A DNA stretch of 64,000 nt from Actinomycetota bacterium. Its GTDB lineage: Bacteria > Actinomycetota > Coriobacteriia > Anaerosomatales > PHET01. The stretch covers positions 48,463-112,462 of the forward strand of contig JAJUJM010000007.1 of assembly GCA_029265315.1 (NCBI GenBank), in the 5' to 3' direction. Below the pieces are notes generated by a model. That model worked only from the letters and a program-made list of their open reading frames with translations. It did not search any database and was not told where the DNA came from. Positions 1 to 8,460 of the stretch are shown here, piece after piece; position 1 is the stretch's first letter, and every line of letters begins with the position of its first letter. The translations under genes and the position numbers were made by a program.

Positions 1-356
1 TCATGAGCGGTGCCGGTCGAGTCCTCGCCGAAGACGTGGGGATGTCGGCGCACGATCTTGTCGATGATACCGGCGACCACGTCGCCAATGGAGAACTCAC
101 CGGCGTCCGCCGCGATCTGGGACTGGAGCACGACCTGGAGAAGCACATCGCCGAGCTCCTCTCGAAGCCCGGCGATGTCCTCGGTCTCGATGGCGTGGAC
201 GGCCTCGTAGGCCTCTTCCACCATGTTCTTCGCGATCGAGCGGTGGGTCTGCTCGCGGTCCCAAGGACACCCATCGGGAGCCCTGAGCCGCGCGATGACC
301 TCCACGAACTCGTCGAATCGGTGGCGGTCCGCCTCCTCGTCGCGGATGTGCTCCAC
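1..356 (-). CDS. mazG: MazG nucleoside triphosphate pyrophosphohydrolase (partial, 3' end beyond window)
   Basis: Hydrolyses (d)NTPs to NMP plus pyrophosphate, a house-cleaning function. Translating the minus strand from GTG at 356 gives 118 codons running off the left edge. The reading contains the MazG hallmarks LRAPDGCPWDREQTH, the metal-binding EEAYE helix and the EELGDVLLQVV helix, followed by VRRHPHVFGE. The GTG lies 1 nt beyond the stop of the upstream isomerase gene, so the two are probably translationally coupled. The order mfd, PrsA-type isomerase, mazG is common in Gram-positive bacteria. The C-terminal half is not in the window. Confidence 0.9.
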   Translation of the reverse strand, partial: MEHIRDEEADRHRFDEFVEVIARLRAPDGCPWDREQTHRSIAKNMVEEAYEAVHAIETEDIAGLREELGDVLLQVVLQSQIAADAGEFSIGDVVAGIIDKIVRRHPHVFGEDSTGTAH

Positions 357-357
357 G

Positions 358-1332
358 CTACTTCGAAGTGGTTTCCTGCGAGGCGCCCTTGGCGGCCTGC
401 AGTTCCTTCACGAAGATCTCGATCTTGGCCTTCTTCTTCAGTTCGTCGAGGAACTTCTGATACGCGTCAGCGCGGCGCTGCTGGATGAGGATCTGCTCGA
501 TCTGGTCCTTGACGTCCTCGAACTTCTGCTGGGTGGCCTTGCGCACGTCGGTCACGCGGATGATGTGCCACCCGTACGGCGTCTTGACGAGACCCGAGGT
601 CTGGCCTTTGGCGAGCTTGTCGAGCGCAGCCTCGAACTCCGGCACGTATGGCGTCGTGGGCCAACCCAGGTCGCCGCCGTTCGAGGCGGTCGCCGTGTCG
701 ACGGAGTACTCCTTGGCAAGCGCTGCGAAGTCGCCGCCGTTCCTGACTTGCGCCAGCACCTTCTCGGCGGTCTTCTTGTCCTCAGGCTTGAACAGGATGT
801 GCGAGGCGCGCTTGGCGGCCTGCTGTTCGAACTGCGACTTGTTCTTGTCGTAGTACGCCTTCATCTCCTGCTCGGAGATCTTGATGTCTGACGCGAGCGA
901 CTCGATGAGCTTCTGCGTGAGGAGCTGGTCGCGGATCTGCTGACGCAGCGTCTCCTCGGTCATGCCGGCGCTCTTGAGCGCGGACTGGAACTGCTCCTCG
1001 TCCTGGAAACCTGACTTCAGCTGCTGGATCTGCTTGTCGATGTCGCCCTCGGCGATCTTGATGCCTTTGTCCTCGGCCGCCTGCTCGACGAGCTTCTGGT
1101 TGATCATGTTGTCGAGAAGACGCTGCTTGAAGTCGAGCAGACGGCCCTCGCCGTCGGCCCCGTTGAACATGTCAGGGTACTGCTTCTTGAGCTGTGCGAC
1201 CTGCTTGTCGAGTTCCGACAGCGGGATCTTCTCGCCGTTGACCTTGGCTGCGGTGTCCTTGTCCGTGCACCCAGCACCGGCGAGGAGTGCGAGGGCGAGG
1301 GCCAGAACCAGTGCGATGCGAAGCGGTTTCAT
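358..1332 (-). CDS. PrsA/SurA-type peptidyl-prolyl isomerase lipoprotein
   Basis: Extracytoplasmic foldase of 324 residues. The N-terminus has a basic MKPLR start, a hydrophobic run and a lipobox-like AGAGC with the modifiable Cys at residue 22, so it should be membrane-anchored. A SurA-type helical chaperone domain covers about residues 30-165. It is followed by a parvulin rotamase domain at about 170-270 (RASHILFKPED, GGDFAALAKEYS, GGDLGW, TPYGWHIIRV) and a helical, Lys-rich C-terminal segment. It lies between mfd (6 nt gap) and mazG, probably in one operon. It could equally be named prsA; subfamily not resolved. Confidence 0.9.
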   Translation of the reverse strand: MKPLRIALVLALALALLAGAGCTDKDTAAKVNGEKIPLSELDKQVAQLKKQYPDMFNGADGEGRLLDFKQRLLDNMINQKLVEQAAEDKGIKIAEGDIDKQIQQLKSGFQDEEQFQSALKSAGMTEETLRQQIRDQLLTQKLIESLASDIKISEQEMKAYYDKNKSQFEQQAAKRASHILFKPEDKKTAEKVLAQVRNGGDFAALAKEYSVDTATASNGGDLGWPTTPYVPEFEAALDKLAKGQTSGLVKTPYGWHIIRVTDVRKATQQKFEDVKDQIEQILIQQRRADAYQKFLDELKKKAKIEIFVKELQAAKGASQETTSK

Positions 1333-1338
1333 CCGGAT

Positions 1339-4300
1339 TCATTCCTCCCGAGAACTGGGTTCGGACGTCGCCGAGTATATAGCACCGAGCGCTCCAAGGG
1401 CCGCCGCTGTCACAGACTCTCCATAGCCGACCGGCAAGGTGACTTGGCGCTTGCGATCGAGGAACACGGCGCCGAGCGCGGCCAAGCGACCTCTCGCCTC
1501 GTCATCCAGGTCGACCGGCGACAGAATCAGACGGTTTCTGACGAGCGAGATGTTCGTGACTCCCGCATCGGCCGCGAGCGCCTTGATACGCGCGATGTCG
1601 ACGAGGTTGCGCGCGGTCTCGGGCAATGGCCCGAAAGCGTCGGTGAGCTCAGCCGCGACAGCGTCGACGGCTTCGATCGCAGGGGCGCCGGCCAATCGTC
1701 GGTAGACACGCACCCGTTCGTCGACATCCGGCAGGTACACCTCGGGGATGAAGGCCGGGACAGGCAGGTCGACCCGGATGTCCGGGTAGGCGACGACCGG
1801 CTCGCCGCGCGCCTCTGACACCGCCTCCATGAGCATCTGTGCGAAGAGGTCGAAGCCGACGGCCGACAGGTTGCCGTGCTGTTCGGCGCCGATGAGCGAG
1901 CCGGCACCCCGGATCTCGAGGTCGCGCATGGCTATCTTGATGCCGCTGCCGAGGTCGTCGTGCTCTCGGATCGCGGTGAGCCGCTCGATCGCGGACTCCG
2001 TGAGCGCGCTCTCACGAGGGAACAGGAAGTACGCGTACGCCTTCACGTGGCTGCGGCCGACGCGCCCTTTCAGCTGGTAGAGCTGCGCCAGGCCGAGGCG
2101 CTGCGAGTCCTCGATGATGAGCGTGTTGCTGTGTGGGTTGTCGATGCCCGACTCGATGATGGTCGTAGCGACGAGCACATCGGCCTCGTTCGCCGCGAAC
2201 TGCTCCATGACCGACTCAAGTTGCTTCTCCGACATCTGTCCGTGCGCGACCGCGATGCGCGCCTCGGGCGCTGCCGCACGCACCCGCTCGACCGCGTCGT
2301 CGATCGTGCGCACACGGTTGGACACGTAGTACACCTGCCCGCCGCGCTCGAGCTCGCGCCGGATCGCCCCGGAGACGACGTCCTCGTCCCACTCGCCCAC
2401 GTGCACCGTCACAGGGAAGCGGTTGGGCGGCGGAGTGTCGATGACGCTCATGTCGCGCACACCCGACAGCGACATCTGCAGCGTGCGCGGAATGGGCGTG
2501 GCACTCATCGCGAGGACGTCGACCTGCTCGCGCAGGTTCGTGAGGTGCTCCTTGTGCTCGACGCCGAAGCGCTGCTCTTCGTCGATGATGACAAGGCCGA
2601 GGTCTTTGGGCTCGACGTCACGCGAGAGCAGACGGTGGGTGCCCACGAGCACGTTCACCGACCCGTTCGCAAACCCCTCGAGCGCCGCCTTCTGCTGCGC
2701 ATCGGTCCTGAACCGGCTCAGGACCTCGACCGTCAGGCCGAACGGTGCGAACCGCTCGCTGAAGTTCGTGTAGTGCTGTTGAGCGAGGATCGTCGTGGGA
2801 CAGAGCACCATGACCTGCTTGCCGTCCTGCGCCGCTTTGAACGCCGCGCGAATGGCGACCTCGGTCTTGCCGTACCCCACGTCGCCGCAGATGAGGCGGT
2901 CCATGGGCTTGTCGGACTCCATGTCGCTCTTCACGTCGGCGATGGCCGCGAGCTGGTCGGGCGTCTCGACGTAGGGGAACATCGCCTCCATCTCGAGCTG
3001 CCAAGGGGTGTCGGGTCCGTACGCATGGCCGGTCACCGTGGAGCGGCGTGCGTACAGGTCGACGAGGTCGAAAGCGAGCTGGCGGACCGCCTTGCGTGCC
3101 TTGCCGGTGGCCCGGCTCCAATCGGCGGTGTTGAGCCGCGTGACACGAGGGGCCGCCCCATCGGGGCCCACGTACTTCGTGACGCGGTCGATCTGCTCGA
3201 CCGGCACGAAGAGCTTGTCCCCCTTCGCGTACTCCAGCAACAGGTAGTCGCGCTCGGCGCCCAGCACCTCCTGACGGACGACTTCACGGAACAGCGCGAT
3301 GCCGTGCGTCGCGTGTACGACGTGGTCCCCGGGGGCGAACGCGAACGTGACCTTCGTCGGATCGATCTCCCGCCTTCGCCGTCTCACCATCGAGCGAGGG
3401 TGGACGTCATCGATGCTCACCACCGCCACGTGCGCTTCAGGGATGACGAGACCCGCAGGGACATCCACATCGGAGAGCAGGACCGCGCGCGACGTCAACG
3501 CCGGAGGCGAGATGCCGCCACCCTCGCCTTCACCCGCTGCCTCGCCGCTCCGATGCGCGACGGCACCCGCCGCATGGTCGCCCGCCGTATGGTCGCGCTC
3601 CTCAGTCACCGGTACCCCGGCGTCGACGAGCGAGTCTCCGATACGGCGGCGCGTGCGCCGATCAGGCACCGCGACGACAACGCGGTTGCCCGCCGCCATG
3701 AGCGAGCGGATCCCGCCGATGAAGCGTTCCTCGCCTCCCGAGACCTCAGGACGCCGCGCCACGAGCTCGGCGTCGACGCCACCACCGACTCTAAGAAGCG
3801 AAAGCAGCGTCAACCGCTGGCGCTCGCCGAAATCGAGCTGGGCAGGCGATAGGTAGAGACCTTCCAGGGCGGCCTTGTGCGGCACGGTCGAGCGGAAACC
3901 CGCCGCCTTGGCCGCGGACTCGAGCTCCTCACGGCGGCGCACGGTGTCATCGAACAGAGAGCGCGGCTCAGCGACCACGACGAGCGTCTGAGCGCCCAGG
4001 TACTCGGTGGGCGATGCGGTGCGCTTGTAGAGCAGGGGAAGGTAACGCTCCACGCCGGTGAAGTGCACCCCTTCCGCGAGCAGCTCGAGCTCACGCGCGA
4101 TCCCGGGGTCCTTCAGGACCCGCTCGCGTAAGACCGCTGCGGCCGCCTCCGCCCCGCGCTTGGACAGGGCGAGCTCGCGGCACGGGTAGACCTCGACCGT
4201 GCCTGCGTCGCCGATCGCTTGACCGGTCCCTGCGACGTAGCGCCTGACCGATTCGACCTCGTCACCGAACAGCTCCACGCGGACCGGCTGCCTGGTCCCC

Positions 4301-4857
4301 GCCCCGAAGACATCGAGTGTGCCCCCGCGCACGGCGAACAACCCCGGGGCATCAGCGGCGTCCACACGCTCGTACCCCATCCGGACGAGTGCGTCGGTCG
4401 CCGCCGTCAGATCGAGCTCGCCGCCAGGCACGATCGTGAAGGGCTCGAAGACCCCGCTTCCCTGCGGAGGCACCGTGCGCAGAAGCGACCGAGCGGCCGC
4501 CACCACAACCACCGGGCGGCCCTTGTCGAGCGCGTGGAGCGCGCGGGCGCGGGCGCCGACCTCTTCGTGGTCCGGCACCGCTCCTGACCACGGCGTGTCA
4601 GAACGGTCCGGGAAGAGCATCACCCGTTCACGACCGAGGAATGCCGCGGTCTGGCGGGCGAAACGCTCAGCCGTCTCAGTGCCTGCGACGACCACGAACA
4701 TCGGTCGAGGCGCCCTCGCGAACACCGATGCGACGAACATCGGTCGCACGAGACCGGGCACAGCGAGCGTCGCATCAACCCCATCGTCCAACCGCTCGAT
4801 GATCCTCCTGGCAGCGGCCGACCCGGCCAAGGCATCTGACAGATGGTCGATGAGCAT
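1339..4857 (-). CDS. mfd: Transcription-repair coupling factor Mfd
   Basis: DNA translocase that removes stalled RNA polymerase and recruits UvrA. The protein is 1172 residues, normal for the family. It has an N-terminal UvrB-like module, a CarD-like RNA polymerase-interaction domain (FAPGDHVVHATHGIALFREV), RecG-like helicase motifs (CGDVGYGKTEVA Walker A, IIDEEQRFG Walker B, MSATPIPRTLQM) and a C-terminal TRCF domain. An acidic, His/Gly-rich low-complexity insertion (around HTAGDHAAGAVAHRSGEAAG) precedes the CarD-like domain. I chose ATG 4857 because GGAG lies upstream. A GTG at 4878 in the same frame has no visible ribosome binding site but is possible. Confidence 0.95.
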   Translation of the reverse strand: MLIDHLSDALAGSAAARRIIERLDDGVDATLAVPGLVRPMFVASVFARAPRPMFVVVAGTETAERFARQTAAFLGRERVMLFPDRSDTPWSGAVPDHEEVGARARALHALDKGRPVVVVAAARSLLRTVPPQGSGVFEPFTIVPGGELDLTAATDALVRMGYERVDAADAPGLFAVRGGTLDVFGAGTRQPVRVELFGDEVESVRRYVAGTGQAIGDAGTVEVYPCRELALSKRGAEAAAAVLRERVLKDPGIARELELLAEGVHFTGVERYLPLLYKRTASPTEYLGAQTLVVVAEPRSLFDDTVRRREELESAAKAAGFRSTVPHKAALEGLYLSPAQLDFGERQRLTLLSLLRVGGGVDAELVARRPEVSGGEERFIGGIRSLMAAGNRVVVAVPDRRTRRRIGDSLVDAGVPVTEERDHTAGDHAAGAVAHRSGEAAGEGEGGGISPPALTSRAVLLSDVDVPAGLVIPEAHVAVVSIDDVHPRSMVRRRRREIDPTKVTFAFAPGDHVVHATHGIALFREVVRQEVLGAERDYLLLEYAKGDKLFVPVEQIDRVTKYVGPDGAAPRVTRLNTADWSRATGKARKAVRQLAFDLVDLYARRSTVTGHAYGPDTPWQLEMEAMFPYVETPDQLAAIADVKSDMESDKPMDRLICGDVGYGKTEVAIRAAFKAAQDGKQVMVLCPTTILAQQHYTNFSERFAPFGLTVEVLSRFRTDAQQKAALEGFANGSVNVLVGTHRLLSRDVEPKDLGLVIIDEEQRFGVEHKEHLTNLREQVDVLAMSATPIPRTLQMSLSGVRDMSVIDTPPPNRFPVTVHVGEWDEDVVSGAIRRELERGGQVYYVSNRVRTIDDAVERVRAAAPEARIAVAHGQMSEKQLESVMEQFAANEADVLVATTIIESGIDNPHSNTLIIEDSQRLGLAQLYQLKGRVGRSHVKAYAYFLFPRESALTESAIERLTAIREHDDLGSGIKIAMRDLEIRGAGSLIGAEQHGNLSAVGFDLFAQMLMEAVSEARGEPVVAYPDIRVDLPVPAFIPEVYLPDVDERVRVYRRLAGAPAIEAVDAVAAELTDAFGPLPETARNLVDIARIKALAADAGVTNISLVRNRLILSPVDLDDEARGRLAALGAVFLDRKRQVTLPVGYGESVTAAALGALGAIYSATSEPSSREE

Positions 4858-5048
4858 GCGAGAGGCACTCCGAATCACTTGCGGACAGCACGAAAGCCCA
4901 CGAACATCACGGTACGCGGAGCGCGATTCGTGCGTTGGCGGGGACGGTCAGAGTATTTCCGCGCGAAGCAGTGGTCAAGCGCAAGCCCTGTGGCGCCACC
5001 GCCGCGAAGGCCGTGAGTCACGAAGGCGGATGGGTATGCTCGAGCAGC

Positions 5049-5223
5049 GTGTGGCGACGCGCAGAACGAGACAGATACCAGGCGCAGGCCGACTACGACT
5101 CGAACGAGCGCGCTGAGCAACAAGATCGAGGACCTTCAAGACCGGCTGCAACGGATCGAGGAGACGCTGCAACGCATCGACTCCTCTGTTTCGGACCCGA
5201 ATCAAGCGACCCGGATTAGCTGA
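5049..5223 (+). pseudogene. Possible small coiled-coil protein gene interrupted by a frameshift
   Basis: The 444 bases between mfd and nrdG hold no intact gene. Two adjacent frames read like parts of one small polar protein. GTG 5049 gives MWRRAERDRYQAQADYDSNE and continues poorly. The next frame, from about 5110 to the TGA at 5221-5223, gives LSNKIEDLQDRLQRIEETLQ followed by RIDSSVSDPNQATRIS, a regular heptad pattern. The switch falls in the GAGCGCGCTG stretch near 5106-5115, where a one-base change would join the frames. No good ribosome binding site precedes the second part. It may be a decayed gene, a sequencing error, or chance coding-like sequence. Confidence 0.3.
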
Positions 5224-5301
5224 GGATTTCCGACGCGATCGCATTCCAGGCACAACGCCGGACCTCGCGCGGGCACACCGAAGGGCCATGATGCGGAGAC
5301 T

Positions 5302-5994
5302 CTACCGCACGACGAGCTCGAAGCGCCCCTGAAGCGCCGCTACGAACGCCCGCCCCTCATCGCTCGCGTCGAAGTCGCGTCCGGCCGCCAGCCCCTGTCG
5401 CACACCGTCGGGCCTATACCGCTGCAGCACCCAACGGTGCACGCCTTGGGACTCGAGCTCGTCGGCCATACGCGCGAGGTCATCAAGTGAGAGCAGGTCC
5501 GGATGCACCGTCGTACGGCACTCGAAATCAACACCACTCGCGACGAGCGTGCGCAGCGACTCGCGCGCTCGCCGGCCTGAACCCGCGACACGCGTGACAC
5601 GCTCGTACTCGTCTGACGGAGCCTTCACGTCGAAGCCGACCCAGTCCACAAGCGGAAGCACCTCCGCTAGACGCCCCGGCAGTGGACCAGCCGTGTGGAG
5701 CCCCACGGCGAAGCCCACATCCCGCACGTCCCGCAAGGCATATCGCAGCGCCGCCTGCGCCGTAGGTTCTCCGCCGGTGAAGACGACGCCGTCGAGCAGC
5801 CCGACACGCGAGCGAAGGAACTCGAGCACCTCCGGCCACGAGGGCGCATCGTCATCTCCCTCAGCATCCGCGCGCAGCAGGTGCGGGTTATGACAATAGA
5901 GGCAGTCCCACGGGCAGCCGCGCAGAAACACCGTGGCGACCAACTGGTCCGGCCAGTCGACCGTGGAAAGCGGCACGAAGCCGCCAAGGCGCAC
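5302..5994 (-). CDS. nrdG: Anaerobic ribonucleotide reductase activating protein (radical SAM, NrdG2 type)
   Basis: Radical SAM enzyme that installs the glycyl radical on class III ribonucleotide reductase. The 230-residue reading contains GGFVPLSTVDWPDQL and the cluster motif CPWDCLYCHNP (CX3CX2C). The VVFTGGEPT SAM-binding region and FDVKAPSDEYERVT follow, typical of the NrdG2 branch. The GTG at 5994 starts 2 nt after the stop of the 66-aa glycyl-radical protein. An in-frame GTG at 6048 would add 18 residues overlapping that gene. It is the third gene of the nrdD operon, which is the expected partner context. Confidence 0.88.
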   Translation of the reverse strand: MRLGGFVPLSTVDWPDQLVATVFLRGCPWDCLYCHNPHLLRADAEGDDDAPSWPEVLEFLRSRVGLLDGVVFTGGEPTAQAALRYALRDVRDVGFAVGLHTAGPLPGRLAEVLPLVDWVGFDVKAPSDEYERVTRVAGSGRRARESLRTLVASGVDFECRTTVHPDLLSLDDLARMADELESQGVHRWVLQRYRPDGVRQGLAAGRDFDASDEGRAFVAALQGRFELVVR

Positions 5995-5995
5995 G

Positions 5996-6196
5996 CTAGT
6001 TGGGCAGCTCACCGGTCTCGGTGAAGCAGACGCGCTCCTCATACTCACCCTGCTTGCCCTTGTTGAAAGACGTGACCGGTCGGTGGTAGCCCATGACGCG
6101 CGTCCAGACCTCGCAGGGCTGGCGCTCCTCGTCGGTGAGTGTGATCTCGAGCAGCTCTGCGGGCGTGAGTGTGGTCTTCTCGGCGGCCATCGGCAT
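5996..6196 (-). CDS. Separate glycyl-radical C-terminal polypeptide of class III ribonucleotide reductase
   Basis: A 66-residue protein containing CEVWTRVMGYHRPVTSFNKG, which matches the C-terminal glycyl-radical segment of NrdD (family pattern: Cys, then RVxGYxRP, with Gly as the radical site). The 675-aa NrdD encoded just upstream stops after its zinc site and lacks this segment. The ATG at 6196 has a strong ribosome binding site (AAGGGGA, about 4 nt spacing). It is in the same frame as nrdD, separated by TGA (6214-6212) and five codons. I read this as a split reductase with the radical domain supplied in trans. A fused protein made by TGA readthrough is the alternative. Confidence 0.85.
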   Translation of the reverse strand: MPMAAEKTTLTPAELLEITLTDEERQPCEVWTRVMGYHRPVTSFNKGKQGEYEERVCFTETGELPN

Positions 6197-6211
6197 CAGT
6201 CCCCTTCCGTA

Positions 6212-8239
6212 TCAGGCGCAGCAGGCTTCCGCCTGCTTTTTCGCGATCGCTTCGGCGTCGCATTTCGGGCAGTACCGGTGCTCGCCGTCCAGGTACCCGT
6301 GCGTCGGGCAGATGGAGAACGTCGGCGAGACGGTGATGTAGGGCAAGCGGAATCCTTCGAGTGAGCGGCGCACGAGCTTCTTGCACGCCTCGACCGAGCT
6401 CACTCGCTCGCCAAGGTAGAGGTGCAGCACGGTGCCGCCCGTGTACTTGCACTGCAGGGGCTCCTGGCGCCTGAGCGCCTCGAACGGATCGGAGGTGAAG
6501 CCCACGGGCAGCTGGCTCGAGTTCGTGTAGTACGGCTTGTCCGGAGGGCCCGCCTGCAGGATCGCATCGCCGAAACGCTTCTTGTCCTCGCGCGCGAAAC
6601 GGTACGTCGTGCCCTCGGCGGGCGTGGCTTCGAGGTTGTACAGGTGCCCCGTCTGCTCCTGGAACTCGGTGATGCGAGCACGCAGGTGGTCGAGGAAGCG
6701 CAGCGCCATCTCCTCGCCTACCGGGGTGGTGATGTCGTCGGTGTCGCCGGTGAAGTTGCGGATCATCTCGTTGATGCCGTTGACGCCGATCGTCGAGAAG
6801 TGGTTGCGCAGCGTGCCCAGGTAGCGCTTCGTGTACGGGAACAGCCCGTTGTCGATGTGCTGTTGGATGACCTTGCGCTTGAGCTCGAGGGAGGTGCGCG
6901 CGTGCTCGAGCAGCGTGTCGAGTGCGGCGAGAAGGGCGCGCTCGTCGCCGGTGTACAGATAGCCCAACCGCGCGCAGTTGATTGTCACGACCCCCAGTGA
7001 CCCCGTCTGCTCGGCGCTGCCGAACAGACCGTTGCCGCGCTTGAGCAGCTCAGAGAGGTCCAGCTGCAGCCGGCAGCACATCGAGCGAACCATGTTCGGC
7101 TTGAGCTCGGAGTTCACGAAGTTCTGGAAGTAGGGCAGGCCGTACTTCGCCGTCATCGCGAACAGCAGGTCCGCGTTCTCGCTCTCCCATGGGAAGTCAG
7201 GTGTGATGTTGTAGGTGGGGATCGGGAAGGTGAACACACGGCCCTTGGCGTCGCCCTCGGTCATGACCTCGATGTAGGCGCGGTTGATCATGTCCATCTC
7301 GCGCTGCAGCTCGCCGTAGGTGAAGTCGCAAACCTCACCGCCGATGATGGGGTACTCGCCTTTGAGGTCGTCCGGACACGTCCAGTCGAACGTGAGGTTC
7401 GTGAACGGCGTCTGCGTGCCCCAGCGCGACGGCACGTTCAGGTTGTAGACGAGCTCCTGGATGGACTGACGCACCTCGTCGTACGAGAGGTCATCCAAGC
7501 GGACGAACGGCGCGAGGTAGGTGTCGAACGAGCTGAACGCCTGTGCGCCCGCCCACTCGTTCTGCAGCGTGCCGAGGAAGTTGACGATCTGGCCGACCGC
7601 GCTCGACAGATGCTTCGGCGGTGCCGACTCCACCTTTCCGGGCACGCCGTTCAGGCCCTCGGTCAGCAGGGTGCGAAGCGACCAACCCGCGCAGTAGCCG
7701 GCGAGCATGTCGAGGTCGTGGATGTGGATGTCGCCCTCGCGGTGAGCTCGCCCGACCTCGGGCGGGTACACGTGGGAGAGCCAGTAGTTCGCGATCACCT
7801 TGCCAGACACATTCAGGATGAGGCCACCGAGCGAGTAGCCCTGGTTCGCGTTCGCGTTGACGCGCCAGTCCGCGCGATCGAGGTACTCGTTCACCGACGA
7901 GGAGACCTCGATGACGGTCTTCTTGTCCTCGCGCAGCCGAGCGCGCTGCTCTCGGTAGACGATGTAGGCACGCGCGGTGGCGAAGTGGTTCGCGCTGATC
8001 AAGACCTGCTCGACGACGTCTTGGATCTGCTCGATGTCCGGGTCGGAATCGGCGAAGCGATGCCGCAGCACCTTGACGGCCTGCGCTGCCAGCAGGAGCG
8101 CCTCGTTCGCGTCGAACTCGCCGGTGGCTATACCGGCGCGCTCGATGGCCGAACGGATCTTCTCGGCATCGAACGCGACGCGCTCGCCTTCGCGCTTGAT
8201 GACGCCAGCGGGCACCGATCGACTGACTCCCTCGGCCAC
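6212..8239 (-). CDS. nrdD: Anaerobic ribonucleoside-triphosphate reductase, catalytic subunit lacking the radical tail
   Basis: Reduces ribonucleotides to deoxyribonucleotides under anoxic conditions. The protein has 675 residues. An ATP-cone allosteric domain covers about residues 10-105 (IKREGERVAFDAEKIRSAIE). The ten-stranded barrel follows, with the active-site Cys region MVRSMCCRLQLDL and the TGSLGVVTINCARLGY finger. The C-terminus has a zinc-site-like CPTHGYLDGEHRYCPKCDAE, in which one usual Cys is His. It then ends in EACCA and TGA, without the RVxGY radical motif found in ordinary NrdD proteins. Tandem NrdR-like boxes lie upstream. It is first in the operon with the glycyl-radical protein and nrdG. 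Confidence 0.95.
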   Translation of the reverse strand: MAEGVSRSVPAGVIKREGERVAFDAEKIRSAIERAGIATGEFDANEALLLAAQAVKVLRHRFADSDPDIEQIQDVVEQVLISANHFATARAYIVYREQRARLREDKKTVIEVSSSVNEYLDRADWRVNANANQGYSLGGLILNVSGKVIANYWLSHVYPPEVGRAHREGDIHIHDLDMLAGYCAGWSLRTLLTEGLNGVPGKVESAPPKHLSSAVGQIVNFLGTLQNEWAGAQAFSSFDTYLAPFVRLDDLSYDEVRQSIQELVYNLNVPSRWGTQTPFTNLTFDWTCPDDLKGEYPIIGGEVCDFTYGELQREMDMINRAYIEVMTEGDAKGRVFTFPIPTYNITPDFPWESENADLLFAMTAKYGLPYFQNFVNSELKPNMVRSMCCRLQLDLSELLKRGNGLFGSAEQTGSLGVVTINCARLGYLYTGDERALLAALDTLLEHARTSLELKRKVIQQHIDNGLFPYTKRYLGTLRNHFSTIGVNGINEMIRNFTGDTDDITTPVGEEMALRFLDHLRARITEFQEQTGHLYNLEATPAEGTTYRFAREDKKRFGDAILQAGPPDKPYYTNSSQLPVGFTSDPFEALRRQEPLQCKYTGGTVLHLYLGERVSSVEACKKLVRRSLEGFRLPYITVSPTFSICPTHGYLDGEHRYCPKCDAEAIAKKQAEACCA

Positions 8240-8267
8240 GACAACCCCTCTCTCGCTCTACGTTGAG

Positions 8268-8313
8268 CCCCCATATATTGTGGTGCGTGCAACATTACCA
8301 CAACATCTGGTGG
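8268..8313 (-). promoter_or_regulatory. Tandem NrdR-like boxes upstream of nrdD
   Basis: Two 16-bp elements, read on the minus strand as CCACCAGATGTTGTGG (8313-8298) and CCACAATATATGGGGG (8283-8268). By my count they match the NrdR consensus acaCwAtATaTwGtgt at about 11 and 12 of 16 positions. Their starts are 30 bp apart, about three helical turns, as expected for paired NrdR sites. A possible promoter (TTGTGG, 17 nt, CAATAT) lies across them. No nrdR gene is in the window. Confidence 0.6.
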
Positions 8314-8460
8314 GCTCGGAGCGGAATCGTGACGAACGGTGTCGCGGTTTGCGCTGAGCGGCGATCCCGTGTCCGATGAGCGGTAGAGCGGTCAAGTGTC
8401 GCCCTGGTCCGCGCGCCTGCTATCCTGCACGTGGCGAGGTCGTCACGGGGGGAGGCGAGG

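Noticed and set aside
1876..3852. 658-codon open frame antisense to mfd
   Set aside because: It lies wholly within mfd on the other strand, has Arg/His-rich composition from GC bias, and shows no domain. Mfd motifs are intact.
6209..6214. TGA between nrdD and the radical-domain gene as a selenocysteine codon
   Set aside because: The downstream gene has its own strong ribosome site and ATG, and I could not see a convincing SECIS hairpin. Kept only as an alternative.
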